Assembly: GCA_043782755.1 (NCBI GenBank)
Contig: JAYWAC010000017.1
Span: 1 to 20,159 of the forward strand
Origin: JADJYF01 sp043782755
GTDB lineage: Bacteria; Pseudomonadota; Gammaproteobacteria; Ga0077536
Length of the DNA stretch: 20,159 nt
Direction: 5' to 3'
The first letter of the stretch is position 1. Each line of letters opens with the position of its first letter. A program made the translations under genes and the position numbers. Under the pieces are notes generated by a model. That model worked only from the letters and a program-made list of their open reading frames with translations. It did no database searches and was not told where the DNA came from. Positions 7,757 to 14,960 of this stretch are shown here, one piece after another.

Positions 7757-7761
7757 TTTAT

Positions 7762-7799
7762 TCGTTTGCGTGATGAGGCGCAAAGCGCGACGCAAACGA
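7762..7799. repeat. Perfect 10-bp inverted repeat with nested hairpin, pepA-lptG gap
   Basis: TCGTTTGCGT (7762-7771) is the exact reverse complement of ACGCAAACGA (7790-7799). The 18-base spacer itself contains GCGC-AAA-GCGC (7778-7788). The element lies midway between divergent starts, so it could be an operator for one or both promoters or a leader RNA hairpin of lptG. Confidence 0.5.
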
Positions 7800-7815
7800 G
7801 ATTATCGAATCCAAC

Positions 7816-7881
7816 ATGCACAGCATCGTCCACCTCGCCCGCGCCGCACGTCGCGTTCGGCGCGCATTGGCACCGCCATGA
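7816..7881 (+). CDS. Possible 21-residue leader peptide coupled to lptG
   Basis: A short frame begins with ATG at 7816-7818 and ends with a TGA at 7879-7881 that overlaps the lptG ATG (ATGA). The predicted 21-residue peptide, MHSIVHLARAARRVRRALAPP, is strongly basic. No good ribosome binding site precedes it. lptF would normally stop at this same overlap, so the frame may be a relic of the lptF 3' end, a leader peptide, or chance; I cannot match it to LptF. Confidence 0.2.
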   Translation: MHSIVHLARAARRVRRALAPP

Positions 7882-8942
7882 AAATCCTCGATAGATATAT
7901 TCGCCGCACCGTCATCGCCACCACCATGACGGTGCTGGTGGTACTACTCGCGATCTTCTCGTTCTTCAGCTTTCTGGATGAACTCGAAGATCTCGGCCAC
8001 GGCACTTTTGGTCTGCCACAGGCGGCGATGGTGGTCGTGTTCCGACTGCCGGGGCTCGCCTATCAATTGTTTCCCATCGCCGCCCTGCTCGGCTCGCTGA
8101 TGGGTCTGGGCGGCATGATGGAGCGCAACGAGATCGCGGTGATCCGCTGCGCCGGAGTGTCGCGCGAGCGCGTGGTGTGGTCGGTGATGAAGGCCGGCAT
8201 GGTGGTGGTGGCGCTGGCGATGTTCATCGGCGAAGCGGTATTCCCACCGGCCGAAGGCCAGGCCCGTGAACTGCGCGCAATGGCCTCGACGGATCGCTCC
8301 TCGTCCAGCTCGGAACACGGCTTCTGGGCCCGCGACGGCAATTCCTACATCAATATCCGCGAAATCCTGCCAGGCGAACGTTTCCGCGACATCCGCATCG
8401 TGGAGTTCGATGACGCCAACAAGCTGCGACGTTGGACGCGCGCCGAATCGGCGCAAGTGCGCGGCGGTAAATGGCAACTGGAGAAGCTCGGACAGACCGA
8501 CTTCACGGGCGCAGTGCCCGTCGCGCGTACCCTGGACAGCGCGAGCTGGGATTCCCTGCTAGACCCTGATCTGATTGGCCTGGTGGCGATCAATCCCGAC
8601 ACTCTTTCTTCGCTCGAATTATTCCGTTACGTGCGCTTCGTCCAAAGCAACGGCCAGAGTGCGGAACGCTGGAAACACGCGCTATGGGTCAAGCTCTGTT
8701 ATCCATTGGCGGCGGCGGTGATGGTTTATCTGTCTATTCCGTTGGTGCTCGGCGCCTCACGCTCGGTGAGCGCCGGTAGGCGCATCCTGGTCGGCGCGCT
8801 TATCGGTCTCGGCTTCCATGTCATGAACGAGACTTCGCGCCAGCTCGGTCTGGTGGCCGGTGTGCCGGCGGCGCTGAGCGCGCTGGGCCCCACCCTGCTG
8901 TTGTTTACTATCGCGATGGTGCTGAACCGGCGCGCGCAGTAA
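7878..8942 (+). CDS. lptG: LptG, permease subunit of the LPS export ABC transporter
   Basis: LptG pairs with LptF and the ATPase LptB in the inner membrane to extract lipopolysaccharide and pass it to the LptC-LptA bridge. The 354-residue protein begins MKILDRYIRRTVIATTM; the LDRYI opening is typical of LptG rather than LptF. It has three N-terminal membrane helices (about 12-34, 58-80 and 98-120), a periplasmic beta-jellyroll (about 130-270) and three C-terminal helices (about 275-350). VVALDPD-like text (LVAINPDTLSSLELFRYV) and the RSVSAGRRILVGALIGLGFHVMN segment match E. coli LptG. I chose the ATG at 7878 over an open frame reaching back into pepA because the family starts here. The lptF gene that should precede it is missing. 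Its 3' end overlaps the convergent RDD gene by 35 bases. Confidence 0.95.
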   Translation: MKILDRYIRRTVIATTMTVLVVLLAIFSFFSFLDELEDLGHGTFGLPQAAMVVVFRLPGLAYQLFPIAALLGSLMGLGGMMERNEIAVIRCAGVSRERVVWSVMKAGMVVVALAMFIGEAVFPPAEGQARELRAMASTDRSSSSSEHGFWARDGNSYINIREILPGERFRDIRIVEFDDANKLRRWTRAESAQVRGGKWQLEKLGQTDFTGAVPVARTLDSASWDSLLDPDLIGLVAINPDTLSSLELFRYVRFVQSNGQSAERWKHALWVKLCYPLAAAVMVYLSIPLVLGASRSVSAGRRILVGALIGLGFHVMNETSRQLGLVAGVPAALSALGPTLLLFTIAMVLNRRAQ

Positions 8943-9354
8943 CGCGCAATACCAGTCGAGTGTGTGACCAGCGATCGTGCCAGGCGCGATGCTGGTCATC
9001 GAATAAGGCCGCTCCATAGCCGACACCGCCGAGCGCAAAGCCCAGGGCCGCACCGAGGAAGCGAATGCTGGCCTCGCGCAAATTCGGTCGCCGCTCGCCC
9101 GCATCCGCCAGGATCACCAGCTTCCAGGCCTGCATGCCGAGCGTGCGGCCACGCGTCCAGCACAGGGCGAAATAGCCGTAGATCACGGCCACGACGTAGG
9201 CGCTCATGAATGGATTGCCGGGTTCGATGATCCGACCGGCGGCCACCACCGGTATAAACGATAGGAAATAAACCACGGTGAAGACCGCGACCGCATCATA
9301 GAGCACCGCCATCATGCGGCGCGGAAAGGGTACAGGTTTATCGACTTCAGACAC
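8908..9354 (-). CDS. RDD family membrane protein
   Basis: This 148-residue protein has the RDD family pattern: an N-terminal Arg-rich PFPRRMMAVLYDAVAVF that leads into the first membrane helix, a second helix around YVVAVIYGYFALCWTRGRTLGM, and a third around RFLGAALGFALGGVGYGAALF, followed by the charged HRAWHDRWSHTRLV end. Family function is poorly defined; some members act in ion transport or antiporter activity, but I do not infer a substrate. It converges on lptG with a 35-base overlap, an arrangement I recall next to lptFG in other gammaproteobacteria. It diverges from the alpha/beta hydrolase gene with only 20 bases between starts, so the two promoters must overlap coding sequence. Confidence 0.88.
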   Translation of the reverse strand: MSEVDKPVPFPRRMMAVLYDAVAVFTVVYFLSFIPVVAAGRIIEPGNPFMSAYVVAVIYGYFALCWTRGRTLGMQAWKLVILADAGERRPNLREASIRFLGAALGFALGGVGYGAALFDDQHRAWHDRWSHTRLVLRVTARAGSAPSR

Positions 9355-9374
9355 GCGGTGGCGGGCTCTATGCT

Positions 9375-10517
9375 ATGGTCAAAGCGCGGCACACCGGGAT
9401 GCAAGCGATTCAAAAGACGGCGGCCAGATCCAACTCAAGCGCGGCGCGCGCCGGATTGCGGGTGAGTGTCGCGGCAGCGCTGCTCGGGCTCTGGGTGCTG
9501 GCGCAGGCCGCGAGCGGCGACGCGCATGATATCTACATTGAGGATTACCGTCTGCACATCGAGTGCAGCGGGCGCGGCTCGCCCGCCGTGATCCTCGACG
9601 CCGGTCTCGGTGGCTCGTCGCTGGAATGGGTGTTCGTGGTCGAGCGCCTGCGCCGACTGACCCAGGTCTGTACCTACGACCGCGCCGGCTACGGTGACAG
9701 CGACACCGGCCCCCTGCCCCGTACCAGTTCGCGCATCGTCGCCGAACTCCATCATTTGTTAGAGCGCGCCGGTGTGCCGCCGCCCTATGTGCTGGCCGGC
9801 CATTCCTTTGGCGGCTACAACATGCAGCTCTTCGCGCGAAGCTACCCGGCCTTGACCGTCGGACTGGTCTTGATCGATGCCTCACACCCCGACCAGGTCG
9901 AACGCTTCGAGGCACCGCCCTTGAACATGGTGACCGCACCCAATAGTCGCGCTGGCATTGTGCAATTCCGCGACCAGCCGCCGGCCAACGCCGCCTTGCC
10001 ACCACGGGTGCGTATCAAGATCGCCGAGCAGGCCCAGCGCTGGAAGACGCGGCGCACGCTGTCGGCCGAGTTGCTGAGTTTTCGCGACAGTGCCGCCGAG
10101 GTGCGCGCGGCGGCACCGTTAGGGTCGATACCGCTGGTAGTGTTGTCACGCGGTCGGCAGGACGGCGAGATGACACCGCGCAAGCAGGCCTTTGAGCGTC
10201 TGTGGTTGGAATTGCAGAGCGAGTTGGCGGCTTCGAGCACGGTTGCCGTGCATCTAGTCGCGCTCGGCGCCGGTCATCAGATCCACATCGAGCAGCCGGA
10301 TCTCGTGGCCTATGGCATCGCCATGCTGGTCACGCGCGCACGCGGCGGCACATTGTCACCATCGCGCTATGCCGGCCGCGAGGGCCGCGCTTTCACATTG
10401 GCCGATGCCGTATGGCTGAAAGATGATTTGAGCGTTGCGGCGCCAGCAGTGCTGGCTGCGGCGCCATCGCCACCGTGCACACAACAATGTGCACGGTGGG
10501 AAGATGGCGCTCCCTAG
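9375..10517 (+). CDS. Exported alpha/beta hydrolase
   Basis: The 380-residue protein is an alpha/beta-fold hydrolase of unknown substrate. A basic N-terminal segment and a hydrophobic stretch (about residues 28-47) ending near AQAASGDA suggest a Sec signal peptide, so it is probably periplasmic or secreted. The fold markers are DAGLGGSSLEW (oxyanion loop, about 75-85), YDRAGYGDSD (about 101-110), the nucleophile elbow AGHSFGG with Ser144, and His301 in GAGHQIHIEQPD as likely catalytic histidine. The acid is probably Asp263 or a nearby residue, but this is uncertain. After about residue 322 comes a low-complexity tail that is not part of the fold; its last residues are encoded by the tRNA-Glu hairpin and the antisense of the tRNA 3' end. 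A start at Met9 is also possible. Substrate cannot be inferred. Confidence 0.85.
   Translation: MVKARHTGMQAIQKTAARSNSSAARAGLRVSVAAALLGLWVLAQAASGDAHDIYIEDYRLHIECSGRGSPAVILDAGLGGSSLEWVFVVERLRRLTQVCTYDRAGYGDSDTGPLPRTSSRIVAELHHLLERAGVPPPYVLAGHSFGGYNMQLFARSYPALTVGLVLIDASHPDQVERFEAPPLNMVTAPNSRAGIVQFRDQPPANAALPPRVRIKIAEQAQRWKTRRTLSAELLSFRDSAAEVRAAAPLGSIPLVVLSRGRQDGEMTPRKQAFERLWLELQSELAASSTVAVHLVALGAGHQIHIEQPDLVAYGIAMLVTRARGGTLSPSRYAGREGRAFTLADAVWLKDDLSVAAPAVLAAAPSPPCTQQCARWEDGAP
10461..10510 (-). terminator. Long imperfect hairpin just past the tRNA-Glu 3' end
   Basis: CCACCGTGCACA (10470-10481) pairs perfectly with TGTGCACGGTGG (10488-10499) around a six-base loop. An outer arm, GCGCCATC (10461-10468), pairs with GATGGCGC (10503-10510) across a small internal loop. 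On the minus strand this begins at the tRNA discriminator/CCA end. It is the obvious candidate for the tRNA terminator or a 3' processing structure, though no T-run follows. It lies inside the 3' end of the hydrolase frame. Confidence 0.55.
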
Positions 10518-10580
10518 GGGAGTCGAACCCCTGTTCTCGGCGTGAGAGGCCGATGTCCTAGGCCACTAGACGAAGGGAGC
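10505..10580 (-). tRNA. tRNA-Glu (anticodon CTC), CCA encoded
   Basis: Read on the minus strand, the 76-base sequence folds as a cloverleaf. The 7-bp acceptor stem is GCTCCCT with AGGGAGC, the discriminator is G and an encoded CCA follows. The D-arm contains TCTAGTGGCCTAGGA, as in other tRNA-Glu genes. The anticodon stem TCGGC/GCCGA encloses the loop CTCTCAC with CTC at positions 34-36. The T-arm is CAGGGGTTCGACTCCCCT-like. It reads GAG codons; the more usual bacterial tRNA-Glu has TTC, so a second tRNA-Glu gene should exist elsewhere. Its 3' end overlaps the convergent hydrolase stop by 13 bases. I see no integrase or direct repeat to suggest it is an attachment site. Confidence 0.97.
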
Positions 10581-10749
10581 GTATTTGGAAGCGCAGATGG
10601 TATCATGCCGATAGCCGCTGCTAGCAGTGGCGACATCACGCAGGTCAGCGACATCCGAGTCGATCTCCGCCTGCGCTGACCAACGCGGCACACGCGGTCG
10701 CTAGTCAAAGCGCAGGCGCGCTTACAGGACAGATGATCCCGAGAAGTCA
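10581..10749. other. Intergenic region between tRNA-Glu and pcnB
   Basis: This 169-base gap must hold the divergent promoters for the tRNA (minus) and the pcnB operon (plus). I see no convincing -35/-10 pair on either strand. It contains the palindrome CTGCTAGCAG (10618-10627) and an 8-bp inverted repeat, GGTCAGCG (10643-10650) with CGCTGACC (10674-10681), separated by 23 bases. Confidence 0.5.
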
Positions 10750-12189
10750 TTGAGCATCCTAATCGATCTGGTTCGAGCCGCAGCCGCTCGGGTCACCGGA
10801 CGTACACCGTCCAAGGCCGCCGGCGGCGCGTCCGCCGCCGCTGAATTTCCACCCCCCCGTTCCAAGCGCAAGAACGACAAGCCCGTGCCTGCTCGTCGTG
10901 GCGCGCCGCGCATTTATACACGTGGTGAGCACGGCATTTCGCGCAAGATGATTTCGCCCAGCGCCTTGAAGGTGCTGTATCGATTGGACGGCGCCGGTTT
11001 CCGCGCCTGTCTGGTCGGTGGTGGCGTACGGGATCTGCTGCTGGGTCGTGAGCCCAAGGATTTCGACGTCGCGACCGATGCCAGCCCCGACCAGGTACGC
11101 GAGCTGTTTCGCAACTGTCGCCTGATCGGTCGCCGCTTCCGTCTCGCCCACGTGCGCTTCGGGCCCGAGATCATCGAAGTCGCAACCTTCCGTGCCGCCC
11201 ATGACGATGACGACGGCGACCACGCCGAGATGAGTGACGAAGGTCGCATCCTGCGCGACAACGTCTACGGTGATATCGAGGACGACGTCTGGCGCCGCGA
11301 TTTCACCGTCAACGGTCTGTATTACGACATACACGATTTCAGCGTCATCGACTATGTCGGTGGCGTCGAAGATCTGGAAAAGGGTGTCTTGCGCGTGATC
11401 GGCGATGCCGAGCACCGCTATCGCGAAGACCCGGTACGCATGCTGCGTGCGATACGTTTCGCGGTGAAGCTGGGCTTCAACCTTGATGACGCCTGCGCGC
11501 GGCCGTTGCCACAACTGGCGAGCTTGCTCGACGCCATTTCGCCCGCTCGTCTGTTCGACGAAGCTTTGAAGCTATTCCATGGCGGTTATGCGCTGCAGAC
11601 CTTTGAAGCGCTACGTCATCATCATTTGTTCGAACATCTGTTCCCGATGACCGAAGTGGCCTTAAGCCACGAGCATGAAGGTTTTCCCGCCACCCTCATT
11701 GGTCGTGCGCTGGACAACACTGATCTGCGCATTGCCGATGGCAAGTCGGTGACGCCGGCTTTCCTGCTGGCGGCGTTGTTATGGGATGCCTTCGAGGAGC
11801 GTCGCCAGGCGTTGGAAGCCGACAGCATGCAGCCGCTGGAAGCGCTCGAGCTGGCGGCCGATCAGGTGATTGCCAAGCAGGTCGCGCGCCTCGCCGTGCC
11901 GCGCCGCTACACCCAGATCACGCGCGACATCTGGGCCATGCAGCCGCGGCTGGTGGATCTCTCGCCCAAGCGCGCGCGGCGCGCGTTCGAGAATCCGCGT
12001 TTCCGCGCGGCCTACGATTTCCTGAAGCTGCGCGCCGAAGCCGGCGATACCGAAGCCGATTGCGCCGCATGGTGGACCGACTTCCAGGATGCCAGCGACG
12101 CTGAGCGCGAAGAAATGTTGAGTGCCCTGGATGAACGCCCCACGCCGGGCGGCCCCAAGCGCCGCCGGCGTCGGAAGCGTCGCCCGTGA
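10750..12189 (+). CDS. pcnB: Poly(A) polymerase I (PcnB)
   Basis: PcnB adds 3' poly(A) tails that mark RNAs for decay. The 479-residue protein matches E. coli PcnB closely: GEHGISRKMISPSALKVLYR, then LVGGGVRDLLLGREPKDFDV with the catalytic DFD at 104-106, then FRNCRLIGRRFRLAHV, RRDFTVNGLYYD, DYVGGVEDLEKGVLRVIG and YREDPVRMLRAIRF. A helical C-terminal domain and an Arg/Lys-rich tail (KRRRRRKRRP) follow, the latter common for RNA binding. The RNCRLxGRRFRLAHV block distinguishes it from CCA-adding enzymes. The frame opens at TTG (10750-10752) and I see no in-frame ATG before codon 67, which is inside the conserved region; a GTG at codon 47 or 58 is possible. The first 50 residues are Ala/Lys-rich and variable. 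It leads the eight-gene plus-strand operon. Confidence 0.94.
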   Translation: MSILIDLVRAAAARVTGRTPSKAAGGASAAAEFPPPRSKRKNDKPVPARRGAPRIYTRGEHGISRKMISPSALKVLYRLDGAGFRACLVGGGVRDLLLGREPKDFDVATDASPDQVRELFRNCRLIGRRFRLAHVRFGPEIIEVATFRAAHDDDDGDHAEMSDEGRILRDNVYGDIEDDVWRRDFTVNGLYYDIHDFSVIDYVGGVEDLEKGVLRVIGDAEHRYREDPVRMLRAIRFAVKLGFNLDDACARPLPQLASLLDAISPARLFDEALKLFHGGYALQTFEALRHHHLFEHLFPMTEVALSHEHEGFPATLIGRALDNTDLRIADGKSVTPAFLLAALLWDAFEERRQALEADSMQPLEALELAADQVIAKQVARLAVPRRYTQITRDIWAMQPRLVDLSPKRARRAFENPRFRAAYDFLKLRAEAGDTEADCAAWWTDFQDASDAEREEMLSALDERPTPGGPKRRRRRKRRP

Positions 12190-12716
12190 CGCGCACGGTG
12201 ACGGCCTATGTCGGGCTCGGCAGCAATCTCGACGACCCGGCGGCGCAGATAGCCCGCGCCATAGACGCGCTCGAAGTGCTGCCCGATTGCTGTTTGCGCG
12301 CGGTCTCGAGTTTCTACCGCAACCCGCCCATGGGGCCACAGGATCAGCCTGATTACGTCAACGCGGTGGTGGCACTCGATACCCGCCTTGCGCCGCGTGC
12401 ACTGCTCGATGCCATGCAGGTCATCGAACGCAGCCAGGGTCGCGACCGCAACGGCCAACGCTGGGGACCGCGCACCATCGATCTCGATCTGCTGGTCTAC
12501 GGCGACACAGTACTCGACGAAGATCATTTGAAGGTGCCCCATGCGGGCATCGCCGCGCGCGCCTTCGTGCTGGTGCCGCTCGCGGAAATCGCTCTCGAGC
12601 TTTCGATCCCGGGCCAAGCCGCGCTGGCCATTTTGCTCGCCGCCGTCGATCGCGCCAGCGTGGTGCGCATGTCGGTTCCCTCTCGTTCCATGCCACGGAA
12701 ATCCTCGACGCGATGA
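12186..12716 (+). CDS. folK: HPPK, 6-hydroxymethyl-7,8-dihydropterin pyrophosphokinase (FolK)
   Basis: FolK transfers pyrophosphate from ATP to 6-hydroxymethyl-dihydropterin, the step before dihydropteroate synthase in folate synthesis. The 176 residues show AYVGLGSNLDDP at 7-18, SSFYRNPPMGPQDQPDYVNA at 41-60, and the family signature RWGPRTIDLDLLVYG with the magnesium-binding Asp99 and Asp101. About 15 extra residues at the C-terminus (SVPSRSMPRKSSTR) are basic and not typical. The GTG start overlaps the pcnB stop (GTGA) and the stop overlaps the panC start (ATGA), so translation is coupled on both sides. The pcnB-folK order is standard in gammaproteobacteria. Confidence 0.96.
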   Translation: MTRTVTAYVGLGSNLDDPAAQIARAIDALEVLPDCCLRAVSSFYRNPPMGPQDQPDYVNAVVALDTRLAPRALLDAMQVIERSQGRDRNGQRWGPRTIDLDLLVYGDTVLDEDHLKVPHAGIAARAFVLVPLAEIALELSIPGQAALAILLAAVDRASVVRMSVPSRSMPRKSSTR

Positions 12717-13579
12717 TTACGAATTCCGATTTGAAGACCTTGCGCCAAACCCTGCGCGAATGGCGTCGTGAAGGTTTGAGCATCGCGCTAGTGCCGACCA
12801 TGGGCAATCTGCACGACGGCCATATCTCGCTGTTGGCCCGCGCCCGCGAAATCGCCGATCGCAGTGTGGTCAGTATCTTCGTCAATCCCATTCAGTTCGG
12901 TCGCGGCGAAGACTACGAGCGTTATCCGAGCACCTTGGACGCCGACCGTGCCAAGCTTGAGGCCGCCGGGCTCGACCTCTTGTTCGCACCGAATCTGGCT
13001 GAACTTTATCCAGGCGGTATTGAAGAAGACACGCGCGTCACGGTGCCGGCGCTGTCCGACATCCTATGCGGTGAATTCCGCCCCGGTCATTTCTCCGGCG
13101 TCGCGACCGTGGTCAGCAAGCTGTTCATCAACACCCAGCCCGACTACGCGCTGTTCGGTGAAAAGGATTATCAGCAGGTGATGGTCATCCGCCGCATGGT
13201 GCGCGACCTCCTGTTTCCGGTTGAGATCATTGGCATGCCGATCATCCGCGAGGCTGATGGTCTCGCTATGAGTTCGCGCAACAGTTATCTGAAAGCCGAA
13301 GAGCGTCGCGTCGCGGCCGGCATCTATGCGAGTCTGACGCGCGCCGCCGACGAGCTGCGCGTGCACAAGCAACTGATAGCTGCACTCGAAAGCCGCTGCG
13401 CGGAAGAATTGAAGGCGCTGGGCATGCGCCCCGAATACATCTCAGTGCGCAATGCTACCGATCTGACCCTGCCCAAGGCGGGCGATCAAGACTTGATCAT
13501 TCTCGCCGCCGCGTGGCTGGGTGGTGCGCGTCTGATCGACAACATCCGCGTCATGCTCGCGCAGCCGCTCGCCGGTTGA
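12713..13579 (+). CDS. panC: Pantothenate synthetase (PanC)
   Basis: PanC joins pantoate and beta-alanine with ATP to give pantothenate, the precursor of coenzyme A. The 288-residue length is typical. Motifs are PTMGNLHDGH at 28-37 (the HIGH-like nucleotide motif), VVSIFVNPIQFG, RPGHFSGVATVVSKLF, LFGEKDYQQ and ADGLAMSSRNSYL (KMSKS-like loop). The ATG overlaps the folK stop by four bases. panB, which makes the pantoate precursor and often sits between folK and panC, is not here, and panD does not follow; 34 bases separate panC from miaB. Confidence 0.97.
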   Translation: MITNSDLKTLRQTLREWRREGLSIALVPTMGNLHDGHISLLARAREIADRSVVSIFVNPIQFGRGEDYERYPSTLDADRAKLEAAGLDLLFAPNLAELYPGGIEEDTRVTVPALSDILCGEFRPGHFSGVATVVSKLFINTQPDYALFGEKDYQQVMVIRRMVRDLLFPVEIIGMPIIREADGLAMSSRNSYLKAEERRVAAGIYASLTRAADELRVHKQLIAALESRCAEELKALGMRPEYISVRNATDLTLPKAGDQDLIILAAAWLGGARLIDNIRVMLAQPLAG

Positions 13580-13613
13580 ATCCGGGCAGGCGTTCAACCA
13601 GGAAGTTCGCGCG

Positions 13614-14960
13614 ATGAGCAAAGGCGTCTACATCAAGACCTTCGGCTGTCAGATGAATGAATACGATTCGAGCAAGATGCTAGCCTTGCTCGAACGCAGT
13701 CATGGGCTGAAAGCCGTTGCGAGCCCTGAACAGGCGCGCGTACTGTTGATGAATACCTGCTCGGTGCGCGAGAAGGCGCAGGAGAAGTTGTTCTCGGAGC
13801 TCGGCCGTTGGCGGCCATTGAAGGAAGCTGATCCCAGTGTGATCATCGCCGTCGGTGGCTGCGTCGCCAGTCAGGAAGGTGAGTTGATCTGGGAACGTGC
13901 GCCCTTCGTCGATGTGGTGTTTGGCCCGCAGACGCTGCATCGTCTGCCGGCCATGATCGCCGAGATCGAACGCGGCGCGAGCCGCATGATCGATATCAGC
14001 TTTCCCGAGATCGAGAAGTTCGACAACCTGCCGCCGGCCCGCGTCGACGGCCCGAGCGCGTTCGTCTCGATCATGGAAGGTTGCAGCAAGTACTGCAGCT
14101 TCTGCATCGTGCCCTACACACGCGGCGAGGAATTCAGCCGCCCCTTTGACGACGTCATCACCGAGATCTACGAACTGGCAGCCGTCGGCACGCGCGAAGT
14201 GGTGCTGCTGGGACAGAACGTCAATGCCTATCGCGGCGCGACCCACGACGGTCAGGTGGTCGACCTGGCGGCTCTCATCCGTTACGTGGCGGCCATCGAT
14301 GGCGTCGAGCGTATACGCTTCACGACTTCCCACCCGCTCGAATTCACGCCGCGTCTGATTCAAACCTACGCAGAAGTGCCGGCACTGGTCAGCCACCTGC
14401 ATCTGCCCGTGCAGAGTGGCGCGGACCGCATCCTCGCGCTCATGAAGCGTGGCCACACTACGCTTGAATACAAGTCCATTATTCGGCGCCTGCGCGAAGT
14501 GCGGCCCGATATCCTGATCTCCACTGATTTCATCGTCGGCTTTCCCGGCGAAACCGACGAGGATTTCGCCCGCACCATGGCCTTCATTGAAGATATTCGT
14601 TTCGATCAGTCCTTCAGCTTCATCTACAGCGCACGGCCCGGCACGCCGGCCGCCGCCTTGCCGGACGACGTCAGTCATGAGCGCAAACTGCATCGCCTCG
14701 CGATCCTGCAGCGACGCATCACCGAATTTTCCGATGAGTACAACGCGGCCATGGTCGGCACCATGCAGCGCGTGCTGGTGACGGGACAAGCGCGCAAAAA
14801 TACGCGTGAACTGGCGGCGCGCACCGCGCACAACCGGGTGGTGAATTTCGCCGGTCCGCAGCGTTTGGTAGGCGACTTCACCGACCTGCGTATCAGCGCG
14901 GCCCTGCCCAATTCGCTGCGTGGCGAGTGGCTGGGTGTCGCGCTTGAGGTCAGCGCATGA
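13614..14960 (+). CDS. miaB: tRNA-2-methylthio-N6-dimethylallyladenosine synthase (MiaB)
   Basis: MiaB is a radical SAM methylthiotransferase that adds a methylthio group to i6A37 of tRNAs reading UNN codons. It holds two [4Fe-4S] clusters. The N-terminal cluster ligands are Cys12 (FGCQMNEYDS), Cys49 (MNTCSVREKA) and Cys83 (GGCVASQEG). The radical SAM ligands are Cys157, Cys161 and Cys164 in EGCSKYCSFCIVPYTRG. A TRAM domain follows (about residues 375-446). The length is 448, a little shorter than E. coli (474). AGGAAG sits about eight bases before the ATG. The stop overlaps the phoH start (ATGA). It depends on Fe-S supply of the kind made by the SUF genes in this window. Confidence 0.97.
   Translation: MSKGVYIKTFGCQMNEYDSSKMLALLERSHGLKAVASPEQARVLLMNTCSVREKAQEKLFSELGRWRPLKEADPSVIIAVGGCVASQEGELIWERAPFVDVVFGPQTLHRLPAMIAEIERGASRMIDISFPEIEKFDNLPPARVDGPSAFVSIMEGCSKYCSFCIVPYTRGEEFSRPFDDVITEIYELAAVGTREVVLLGQNVNAYRGATHDGQVVDLAALIRYVAAIDGVERIRFTTSHPLEFTPRLIQTYAEVPALVSHLHLPVQSGADRILALMKRGHTTLEYKSIIRRLREVRPDILISTDFIVGFPGETDEDFARTMAFIEDIRFDQSFSFIYSARPGTPAAALPDDVSHERKLHRLAILQRRITEFSDEYNAAMVGTMQRVLVTGQARKNTRELAARTAHNRVVNFAGPQRLVGDFTDLRISAALPNSLRGEWLGVALEVSA

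Noticed and set aside
7422..7877. Upstream extension of the lptG frame into pepA
   Set aside because: LptG family proteins start at the LDRYI segment; the extension is antisense to pepA and has no membrane or family features.
10505..10580. tRNA-Glu as an integration site
   Set aside because: Repeats around it are inverted, not direct, and no integrase or mobile genes are nearby; flanks are housekeeping genes.
13680..14831. 383-residue minus-strand frame opposite miaB
   Set aside because: Antisense shadow of MiaB, whose motifs are complete on the plus strand.
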